Below are positions 41,201 to 53,200 of a stretch of 64,000 nt of DNA, one piece after another; within the stretch, counting starts at the first letter, position 1, and each line of letters opens with the position of its first letter. The notes below the pieces were generated by a model that saw only the letters and a program-made list of their open reading frames with translations, was not told where the DNA came from and did not search any database. A program made the translations under genes and the position numbers. The DNA lies in contig JASANE010029311.1 of assembly GCA_030248225.1 (NCBI GenBank), forward strand, positions 26,563-90,562. Direction: 5' to 3'. This DNA comes from Trileptium ribeirensis (taxonomy: Eukaryota > Nematoda > Enoplea > Enoplida > Thoracostomopsidae).

Positions 41201-44200
41201 ACATAAACTAGTAAACAACTATAGATGATGCAAACATTACATTTTCCCACCATAAAATGATTTTCACAGTAGTTCATCACATGATGGAATTTGTTTGCCA
41301 GAGCATGCATCGCTACAGTTGCGATATTTAAGCAGTCTTGTGATGAAAATGTTCATTTAAGCATTATCGGAGGAGTCGTGTATTTTAAAGTTATTCCAAC
41401 TTCTTTTTTTTAGAAATCACGCAAGCGACCGATGGACGGAGCTGGATCACTTCGTGATAAAAAACCAGGTTAGCTTGATTTATGTTATAATATTTCTATA
41501 TAAGTTTTAAGTTGCGGCTTTTTAGACCTTGTCAACATTGTAGAGACTGTAATGTATAAGGCAAAAATATGACACTGCCCTTCGCTCTAACATAAACCCG
41601 CGCTAGATCTCACCAGCGTTTTGGTCCTAGATCTGGCGTGCGTTTTGATCCCCAGTTTTGTGCTAGGTTGGTCGATCCCTTTATCTGTCGCTTTCAATGT
41701 GTGTGGTTCGCACAAGAGTGTGATAATTGTTATTTCATAACTGTGTGGTGCCCAATTCAGTTTATTCAACTACTTTTACATAGGAGTGGAAGGTTATACT
41801 AATCGAATGATAAAATTTGATAGCCATGTGTCTGCTTTAGTTTGAGATGTTTGACAGAAGTGCCTTATTGTTAGTTTTGCTTAAACTGAAAAGTTAGCAA
41901 GGGTGGTTTGCATCTTAGTAAGAATTCGCTTTAAAAATCAATATTTCACAATAATTTTTGCTATAATTTTACATTAGTGGAAATTGGTTACTTTATTAAT
42001 ATATTACTTAGCTTGCCAACTAGCGAATGATATATTTAAAACAGAACATTACCAATTTCCAATAATATAAAATTGTTGCAAAAATTATTGTGAAATGTTG
42101 ATTTTTAAAACATGACATTACATTTTAACGCTTAAATTTTACTTGGGATGATACCTCTGTCAAGCCAACGGTCCTACAGAGAGAGTACAATGAGATGAAT
42201 AACACCCGCGTAGCTCCAGCGGTTACGGCGATATTGTTTCCGGCTATTTTGGGTCTCATATGTACGTTCAAAGACTAATTTTAACACAAGTCTGCAGCGT
42301 AGACAGCACCCTCAAAATTCATTTCTTTGAAATTTAAGAAAAATTCTTTGATGTTTGCACCACCAGACATACTTTTAAAATTCAAAGAATTATTATTCTT
42401 TGATGTCAAAGATAATTATTCTTAGTAAGATAATTTTTTAAAAGATAATTCTAAGAAATTCATAAATTATTTCGAATGTATCAGCACAGCATGTGGAAAT
42501 ACAGAGGATGAATAATGGCTCTACAAAATAAGGTCATTAGCACTCTCATAGCATGTGCCATTGTGATGATATTGTCATTCTGAGGTATTTTGGGTCACAT
42601 GGCGCCTTTTAAAAACCTGTTTTGAAGCAAATCCTACGTACTTAAAGCGTAACATGGCAAAGCGTTATATATAGTCTTAGAGAGGCTTATTTGCTCTGCT
42701 AAACGAGCCCAATTTATCTCACATATCTACACCGGTTGTCGAGATCCAACACATAACGTGATTTTCGGAGGGCAGATATCGGAATCGGACTACGCGTCAA
42801 ATTAAAGCGCCCAGATAGAGCCTTCAAATGGGCTATACTGCGAATCGATCCGCCCAGCCAAAGTTGTGTTATGCGTGTCACTCCGAAAACGCAATAACAG
42901 ACATTGTCAACTTTGACCATTATCCAGCAAGTAGGAATTCTTAGCTTCGCTCACAACACTCACATCAACAAATTTTTATACCTTTACTGGCCTGTTTATG
43001 AATATTATATAGTTAGGATTATACAGTCTTAGGAAATATCAAAATTTGTGCGATATATTTTCTTGATGTGGTTTGTTAGTTCAAAGATGTAGCTGCCACA
43101 TTTTTGTTATGTCGTAAGAAATGACACGCGTTATATAGCATACATGCATGCGTGGCCGTAAACAGATACATTAAATTGAGATAAACAAAGAATAAATTAA
43201 AACAATTTTTTTTTCTTGTGGCTGTGGTGTCGAGGTTTCATTTATAACTCAAAGCGATTGCTGTGCCTTGGCGAATAATGTTTGACACTTAACGATTTTT
43301 GCTACCTATCACCTCCCGCCTACTTGTCTTATTATATCATTAATCGATTAGCTGGTCTTGACGTTTTTGTCGAGATATCACAGCCATAAAGAACTAAACT
43401 AACACTACTGACATACCCAAGGATGTTAGCCTCGGTAGAATCAAAATGTACCTCTGAATAAAAAAGTTTTGGACAGAACTCCTTGATTTTGAAATTTTTC
43501 TGCTGCCTGTGTTTTTATGCAAAGCTGTTCAATAATACATGCCAAAACAATATTATGGCAGTTCATCTATAATTTTGTATGATCAACGTCTCATTAATGT
43601 AATGAAATTTGGAATTCGTTTTTATTTATTGTTTATATTTATGTTCCTTTATTTTTATTACTTTTTGAATACTAATCCTGCTCTCTTGGATGCCAAAAAT
43701 GGTTTTTATGAAATAATAACAAGAACACCTGGCTTGTCCAAACTACCAAAATTAAAATCTTGGGGCCTACATTTCGGAACGGGTTGCGATTCCCTCAATT
43801 CATCTGAGGGCTACTAAGAAGGGAAATGCTGTCATATTTAGCACCGCTGGTGAAAATTTAGGGATTTTTAGTCACAAATGAAAAACAACAGACAAAAGTA
43901 GGTAGTTTTTGGTAGCACTTTAAACTGCCTGGGGCATGAACTGGGATACCTAGTTAGGAGGGAGGTAGAAATATCTGGGTCCCGCTCCCCTTATTTGCTT
44001 TTATTGGTTTTGTTCAAATGTTGATGCAATTACAGTTTTGTTTTACAAACTAACGAAAATGACAACGGTTATACGGTTTCAAGATAGCCAGCTCCACACG
44101 AAGCATATTTAATATGATTTCTCAACCGTGTACTATAATACTTTGCAGTAATCCAGTAAGTATAGAGCGAGATATACTTTTATCAACACCCTAAGCCTTA

Positions 44201-47200
44201 GTATAAACTTTACTTTTTTAAAAGACTTACACTCAGGGTTCCCGCGCAACAGGGAAAACAGGAGACAGTGAAAACTGGTTTTTTACCGGGAAAAACAGGC
44301 AATTTTGTCATTTTGCAATAGGGAAAACTTGTGAATTAAGATTAAATATAGCTAGCCTATTTTGGGAGAAATTCACGTTATAACTAGGTTTCATTTTTTG
44401 TTTTAGGCCCTATTTATCCCTTGGACCGGTTTTAACACTTCGGCTCTTGCATCTTCTAACATCAAAATGTTGATATTAATTAAATAACTACCATTATATA
44501 GTTAAACGCCTATCTAAATATTTAATTGGCGCGTAATTTTCCGAAATTTAAGATTATTGAAACAAAAGATTCTGTTAAAGACACGATTTTAGGACACATT
44601 TACTGTGTATGTTACGAGTTACAGATGTGTAAACCGACTTCCGCTGAGCCCTTGTTACATTTCCGTTTGTGACCGTTAAGGTACAGACGATGGAGTTTCA
44701 GTACGAGTTTTTACTTTACTCCGCTTCCGTGATCGCGAATTAAATATTTCAGATTTATTTAAATTAATCTATAAATCTGTAAAATACTTGTTATCTATTA
44801 ATCTATAAAATCTCAAAATAATTTCAAATAATGTATAAATTTAAATTCATCTATAGTTGGCTAAACCCTTACATTCATCCTGATTTCGATTCATGGGTCC
44901 GAGCAGTACCTGCAATATTCACAAGGCTTGTTGTAGGAAATGTGACAAGGTTATAAATCTGAGTAATATAGGTTCACGAGCGCTAAAGAGTTACATGGAT
45001 GAAGCAAAACATAGAGAGCGTTCGGCCTCACTAACTCAGGCGACGATAATTTGTAAAATTCACCTTAAAATTGGGACTTGTTACATAATGCTCAAGAATT
45101 CAGTACATCTGACGTACCGAGTGCTTCCATAATGGTTCCTCATTGTCGCAAACCCCGATTTAATGTCAGTTTGAAACGGGGATTTCTGGTCCTGGAGGCA
45201 GAGAAAAACGGAGAAAATGATGCCCCGAATTCCATTGGAACCCTGTACACTCTCTAAGCTGTACTTTGTTCTAAACATACATATTATTCATTATGGATTA
45301 CTGTAGAGCTTTATTGTACACGGGTGCCATGATTTCTAAATGTTAACAATAATTATTCTATTTCAGACGAAAATTTAGTCCACGGTGTGAAGAAACTACT
45401 GCAAATGTTCAAAACTGACAACCAGCAGCATCAACAGCAGGCGTATTCTGCTGGTGGCGATGGTAAGTGTTGAGCTGTTCTCTATGCTTTCGTTTAAAAC
45501 GAAAACCCAGCGAAGTTTCGTTGGTTTCAAAATTCTAGGGGGTCGGGGTGTCTAAGCAGTGTGGGGATTTTAATACCAAAAAATACTCCACTTGGTGCAG
45601 TCAAGTTATGTACTGTATATACATTGCATATTATATACTTAGTACTGTAGTAAATACGATAGGATACATATAATAGCATAATGGAGACCTACGAGCCACA
45701 GTCCACCATATGTATAACTAAATCGAATGAAAAAACAAGCGCGTTAAATTAATAACATGTGAGTTTAAAAATAGTTGTCCGTAAAAAATGGGTAAAAAGT
45801 TCTCGGGGGAGGGGGGTAGGCTAGGCGCCAAAACGTGGGAGGAGGCTCGAAGGGTTAGGCGGCCGCTCCATCGACCACCTATAACGAACCCATCTACCCG
45901 CGTATGGATGTATATATGTATAGAACAGTGGTTGTTATAATGTACTTTATTGAGCCAAATGGCTGGGTCTTAGTGGTTAAAATTGCTAATTATTTGAAAA
46001 TAGTGTATGCTGAAACTTAGCTACTTCTTACGAAGCTATTCTAATTAGTTTGTTATTGTTGGTTAGCAATGGATTCGGACAATTTTTGATGTTTGGCATA
46101 CGTGTAATTTAACTTCAAACATTAAAATGACCAAATTTTCTCTTAACTACTTTACTTGGAGGTTCCAGACTGTACTCTGAAGCCGTGCAACGTCCGGAGT
46201 TACCGAATTATTCAGAGTGAGTGAGTGGAACGAGCGAAACAAGAATTCTTACTAGCCAGGAGTGTGAAATTTGGCAGCGTCTGTTTGTGGGTTTTTTCGG
46301 GTGACATGCATAACTCAACTTCTGACAGACAGATCAGGTCGTCCGATACCTCATTCAAAAGCTTGAAATATCTATTTGTGCCCTTTAGTTAGACGCAAAA
46401 GCCGATTCCAACCCCTTCCCCCTCAAAAGGGTCCAGGTAGGGTTCCTAGGATCCCACCAAAACACGTTATAGCAAAAGTTTATATAGCTATATACCAGGG
46501 AGTAACCGGAATTCCGGTTCCGGTTCCGGCGAAAATCGTGTTCCGGTTGCGGTTCCGGCAAAGGGCAAAAACCATACCGGAACCGGAATTCCGGTTTAAA
46601 AATTTTGTTTGAAATTTTTCACATTTTTGCTTCATCTGTGATCCAAACATATGTAATATATATTATACAATGATCAAACTCCAATACAACCGAGCCAAAG
46701 AAAAGATTAACTAACCAATTTGCCGTGTGAAACGTAAGTAGGGCACATAATTTTAGCAGGAATTTTTCATAATTACCTGCAGGAGTTTGTTAAATCAAAG
46801 CCACGTCGATGCTTGTAGCAGCTATTTTACACTTCCAGAAGTCTGTGGGATGCATTTGAATTAAACCGGTCCAACTCGGTAACAGAGTGTGGCTTACGCA
46901 GAAGTACTTAGCCTATGCTTGGCTGACATAAATTGCGTCAAGCACCAGCCGGTGCGCTTTAAACTTTGTAAATCAGGTGAAACTGAAGTAACGTTATCTG
47001 CAACGCAAGCAGAAACTGCTTCCTTGGCAATGAACTGTATTTATTGAAACTGTGCGAGCAGCATCACCTGTGTGTCTCATCTATAGCATTTTGATTAGAA
47101 AGTTATCATCATTATCATCTAACTGACGGGCACTGTTTGTCCAACGCTAGCCTAAACAGTGTCTCTGAACACTGATCAGAAAATTACCTTCTATCTATTA

Positions 47201-50200
47201 TTTTATCTTAGAATCATATAAACCAATAATTTTAAGTTTGCTACAGAAGAACATGCAACAAACGTATGTGTAGGAAAGGGAGGCGACTGGAGACAGATCG
47301 AAAGTGTGTATTCTACGCTCCAAGCTTTGTAAGCACATTCGATTTGACGCAGTATACGCAGTGGTATATAGTGGAAGGCATTTTTTTGCTCTGAATGTCC
47401 GAAAATCGACATATTTGATCGATAAATAAACATTATTAGCTTCCTCAGTCTCTTTAAAGTTTCAGAAAGGCAATAATACCATCGCAATACATTAAGTTTA
47501 ATGTAAAAGTTATTTTTAATGCATTTTAAATCCACTATACCTTCATTTCTTCCATCATCTGTTTTACTATATATAAATTTCGAAGACCAGGTTCCGGTTC
47601 CGGTTCCGGATCCGGTTTAAATGGACGGTTCCGGTTACTGGTTCCGGTTCCGGTAAATTTCGGTTCCGGTTATTCCCTGCTATATACGCTGTGTTGCTAT
47701 TGACCTCATCTGTCGAGCAGGGTTGGGTTAAGATAGGTTGTAAATGGGCCCTTGGGACCACGAAAACATAATTGACTATATCTCCTCAACTACTAGAGCG
47801 ATTCGGCTAATATTAGGGTCATTTTGTTCAGAAAGCAAAGCTCTATATAGCTATATACACTTCTTTGCTATTGACCTCACTTGCTGAGCAAAGTTGGGTT
47901 AAGATAAGTTGTAAATGGGCACTTGGGACCCCGAAAACGCCAAATTGGTCATATCTCCTCAACCACTGGAGCGGTTCTGCTAAGATTTGGCTCATTTTGT
48001 TCAGAAAGCAAAGATCTATATAGCTATATACGCTGCGATGCTATAGATCTCACCTGTAGAGCAGGGTAGGGTTATTATGGGTTGCAAATGGTGTTCTATA
48101 TTCACTCAGAATTCACTTTCTTGGCCATGAGACAAGTACCTAGTGCTTATGAGTTGGGAGTCTTTCGGTAGATTTGGTCGAAATTTCACAGGAACAAACG
48201 AAGACACTGTCATTGTCATCAGCCTACGTGAAGTGGTAACTGTGTTATACACCATTCTGAGGGTACTATTTGTCGACTTTGTATTTGTCATTATTATAAT
48301 GTGTTAACAGGCGAACCTTTAGACCCACCTCTGCTGAATTGGTAATGCTATAAACATTTGTAAAACAAATGCTAATTCTTTCGATAATTGTAACGATTAC
48401 GCAATGCCATAGTTTAAGCAACTATAAACAAAAGCTATATCTCCGGGTTTCGGCGAGTGTAGATAATTTTTGTACTATTTTATATTATGTATAAGAGAAA
48501 AACGTCCTTAGCCGGCTGGGAAAAAGAAACCCCTCGAGGCTCGAAATAATGTCCCTTGTTAAACACCCTGCTGTAATGCCAATTCAATATTACTTCATAA
48601 TTTAGCAGCGGTGGTGCAGGTGCTATAGGTATAACAACCGTGTCATAAAATTGCTTTTAAACATTTGGGAAATTTGTACTTCTTGCATTTGGAAAAGTAC
48701 TTTTATACATATGAGTCGTTAAAATTATCGCGGATTAGCATAGGATGGAAACCCGTATTACGTGCCTTCCACCGATAATATATGTCAACTTGATTTGTTG
48801 CAAGTGTTTCTAACCATGCATCCAGTTACTAAAATGAACTGTAAGTAGCTGTCACAGTGATGTAACCTATAACTTTGTCCGGGGTCACTTTAGCGACTGA
48901 ATGCATTATTAAATAAAAAATTAATAATCATATTTAAAAAATATAATAAAACAGGGAACCAACAGGGGTTTCACCTATAAAGTAGTGCAGAATTGTTTTA
49001 GGATCTGGATGCATGACATCCAATCCATAATATTCAATTAGATGCATAACATCTAATTTCTAACATTTCAGCCCGTTTTTGAAGCAACGTTTTGGTCAAA
49101 TCTTTAGCCTTTGTTATTCCTTAACAAATATTTCATCTGTCATGGCTAATTTTTAAGCGTGTTTTTTAAATTTCATTAACCATATTTGAAAAAAATATAA
49201 TAAAACAGGAAATGAACAGGTGTTTCACGTATAAAGCAGTGCAGAATTATTTTATTATCACAATTCATAACGTACAATTAGATGCATAACATCTAATTTC
49301 TAACATTTCAGCTCATTTTTGAGAAGTTCCCCCACTTTTCGGAGGGCTCTGTACAGGCCAGAAGCACGCAGTTCTTTTCTAGGCAATACGTGCTTTTTAT
49401 ATACTACTAGAATTTATTATTTATGTGGCAGCTATGAAAACAAAAATAGTAAAGTCGCACTTACTGAATACAACCACACATTTATCAAACTATAGTAGTA
49501 ATGTTTTTATTATTACCACTATAGCATAAAATTACCATGGTGTATCAAAATACCTTAGTTTGTGGTCACCCTATATTGCTAACCGCATTATTTTTTTGTT
49601 AATACGGGTAAAAGTTTGTGCACATGTTCTTTTTATAACTATTTATTAAATTTTCTCTACATGTATATTTAGCACATTTCAGTTGGTGGTGGATATGGTG
49701 CCCCGCCGCAAGAATTGATGAAAAATCAGGTAAGTTTAATCATACGACTTGGTTTATAGGGTTTCTATTTAGCTTTGTAAGACCCGATATTAACTAAATG
49801 CTCCGATACACCGTTTAGCCGCTTGTTTAATTACACATATATTATTTATAAAATTATAAATTAGTCACGGACAAAAATAAGTGCATAAAAACGAACGAAT
49901 GAATGTAAACGCAAACGAACGTTGTCAAGTTTTTAACAGATTTTTTCGTTTGTTAGAACGAAGTTTAACGTATTGAATATTGTGTGTTGCATGGATGAAA
50001 GCTTTTAAATTCCGTCTGTGTGTGTGGTCGGCAATAACTCGGGAACGACACAACCGATTTGGGCTCATTTGAACCGGCATAGTCGATTTACCATGACATC
50101 TACCAGCGTTTTTGATTTGGAATCTGGTGAGGGGTCAAAATGTGAGTTTTTGCTCTATTTTAGTACACTTCACGGAAGCAAGGTTATTTTTACCTTAGCT

Positions 50201-53200
50201 TTCCAATTTTTTTCTCTGGATGGTTTTATTTCATAGTTAAATGATAAATGCCGATGTCTGTAGTTATGGGGTTTGAGGTACGAAGGTGTTCCTCGTCCCA
50301 AAATTCCTAATTTTATTGTGACGTCCTATGAGGCTGATAGCTTGCACTTGTGGAGTTTTCGGGCATGGGAAACTTATTTCCGGTGTTAGTTTTATTCTAA
50401 CTTGTGCGGTATCGTGTAATATCCACATATATGATATCGAAATATGCTATCGAGAGCTGATTGGTTGTGCACGCAAAAGACGGATGTGTACCTATGCTTT
50501 TTTACTACGTTCTGCAATCTCGATAGTTACTAGTTTATGAACGAACGTAAACGCAAACCAACGTTGTAACGTTCGTTTAGAAACGAAAGTTATTGCGTTC
50601 GTTTTTTGTGGGCTTATTTTTACCGTGACTGTGTATATATAAGTACACAAGTATATAAAAAATTTATATAGCATTATAAATAATAAATATATAAGCATAT
50701 ATAAGGATTATGTAGATACATGATGGTAGAAGGGGAAGGAAAAGCGGTATAATGATTATAGATAAAAGCCATTCAAGACCTTTATACAGCACATCAATAA
50801 ATTTTAAGGTTTGGTCCACCCTCGCTCCTTCCTACATCCAATTAAAATTACCTGGAAGCTAACGGAGGGGGAGTCTCAAGTGAAGTTACCAGAGTCTGTC
50901 AGTTATTGTTATACATACACGGTATAGCCTCAACCACAGGTTCCCCTGTCAACCGCGAGGCGGTAGTAGGTTGGATTTATGAGAAGGGACGGCTTAATTA
51001 ATTTAGTTTTTATTACTGTAAGATATACGTTCGATGTCAAAAATGACTGTAAAACTTCAAAAGAACAGATACCGGACCCTTGCTCAAGATTATGCAACAA
51101 ACAGAATTTTTCGAACGAACAACATTTACATTTTTTAACATTATTATACTAACAGTTTTATTGAAGTTTTTTCCTTTTTTATTTTGGCTTTTGTGTCATC
51201 CATCTACCTTCCCCATAAAAATGGACTTACAACCCACACAATAGCCATTGCATATCATTGAGTGCTCAAAGTTGCACGACCTCCACCTCATTGCAGGTTG
51301 CGACAGTAATGCACGCCACACTGTTTGGGGAAGCACAGATGTTATAGTTACGTTGAAATTTATGGCAGCAAGTGAGCTAGAGCTAGAGATCATGAATAAA
51401 AGTTGTGTTCTACATTCATTAACGCAACTATGCATGCAGTGGTGGATATTAAACTATGTTTATTCAGTATTGCTAAATGAATCAGCCACTGGAAAGTCCA
51501 CGACGGCGGATTCTTTTCGGATCACCGATACAGCTCATTTCAGATTGGGGTTAGTCAAACCCTTGGCTGCAATGGTAATAGTGTCATGATACGCAATTTC
51601 ATTAAGAAAGTACTTTCTCAAAATGTCTCTGCACTTTTTGCCGTTTTAAGCGCATGAGATTGACTACTACAGAGGATAGTAGAGGTGCTAGTTGCAACTG
51701 TAAATTCCTTTATTATCGCTGGCTATAAGGAATCATGTACTCATAAGCAGCCACGGGACACCTACATGGCGAAATCCAGAACAACAAAGGTTGCGTAATC
51801 GTACCAGGGAGTGCTGTGGTGTGGTCAATACCAATGGGCAAGTCACTGACTGGACATGAAACCGACAGTGACAGCGTTTAGAAAAGCTAAAACTGAAAGC
51901 TTGAGGCACATCACAAAAATTTAGAACTGTAATGAGATCTCCAGGTTGGTTATCTACAAGGCCATGACGGAAAATATACTAAGACTGCAACAGAAAATAT
52001 AAAAATGCTGCTTGATACATACTTTCCTGGATCTGTCTTCTCTGAACACATGAACTACTTCTCCAGTCGAGGACTCCGAGTAAATATAGCAGCCATAAAC
52101 ATATGTAGTATTATCGTTGATATAAATAAGATCAAAAATGCTGTCTCCACATTTGGTATCTTCAAAGCTCCTGGCACAGACTATATCTCCAGCATTACTA
52201 AAATATACAAATCAGCTGCTGTACGACAAGCTAGTATTATCTGTTTACTGCATGCTTGTCGCGCGGATATATCCCAGAGCAATGGATAATTTCAGGTGTC
52301 GTGCCCATTCCAAAATCTGCGAAGAACACTCATGACGATCTAAAATCCTGTAGACCTATCTGTATCTCCTCTTTTGTTTTAAAAACATTGGGTAAGCTAC
52401 TAGACAGAAATTTGCCTGATACATGAAGGATTGACAAAAGTTCAATCCTAAACAACATGCATACCAGCTAGGTAAATCCACCATCTGCGCTTTGAATGAA
52501 CTTGTCTTTGTTGTTGAAGCAAATCTTTCTAAAATCTATATTGCCCTCGGTTGCTTCTTAGACACCGGAAGTGCATTTGATAGCACTAGGCATTTGTCAA
52601 AACATTTGCAAAATTTAATGTGCCGATTTGTATCTCTATTAGCTAAAAACCTACTGGTTTGTAGAAAGGCACCAGCCACTGAATAAAGATACTGTCGTGG
52701 TAATCGTCACCGGAGGGTGCCCACAAGGTGGAGTTTTATATCCATTACTTCGGTGTACGGTGGTTGACGATCTCTTAAACCGCTTGAATGTCTCGGGGCA
52801 CATACCCAAGCTCAATCTCATGGCATCGCAATGATATGTGTCGGTATGTAAAGCACTACCCCTACCAAATGTCTTCCCACTGCTTTGAGGAAAGTCGAAC
52901 AATGGTGCTATGGGAATGGTGTAAAAGTTAGTCGTGAAAAGTACCGCATTGTACACTTTAGAGGAGGCGGTTCCTCGCTGGACACAGTGACTTTAAACTG
53001 TTTAATGCAGATCTTGCACTCGTTGAACAAGTGAAGTATCTATATATCTATTTGGATTCTGAATTAAGCTACAGACCAAATCTGGAACATGTGAAACAAA
53101 AGCGCCCGTGCGATCATTGCCTGTAAAACTTTCATATGTAAAACCTTGGGCATACGACCAGCCAAGATTATTCGGCTGTATAATACAGCCATTGTTCATA

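Larger units (their letters stand above)
32312..41317 (-). mobile_element. Gag-only LTR retroelement with structured non-coding region
   Basis: 9006 bp in intron 7. LTRs at 32312-33500 and 40117-41317 begin TGTAGC and end GCTACA; the target duplication is GTTG (32308-32311, 41318-41321). Transcription direction is leftward: primer-binding site at 40100-40113 next to the right LTR, a 591-residue Gag-like frame at 39940-38165, and a purine tract at 33511-33501 next to the left LTR. LTRs differ at about 20-25 positions by eye plus one 10-bp indel, so it is fairly young. No reverse transcriptase, RNase H or integrase motif was found between 33501 and 38165. It must use enzymes in trans. Superfamily is probably Ty3/gypsy from the Gag, but without pol this is uncertain. 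Confidence 0.92.

Noticed and set aside
43539..43817. 92-residue open frame with a hydrophobic segment
   Set aside because: Intronic, AT-rich hydrophobic runs arise by chance, and no splice signals link it to anything.
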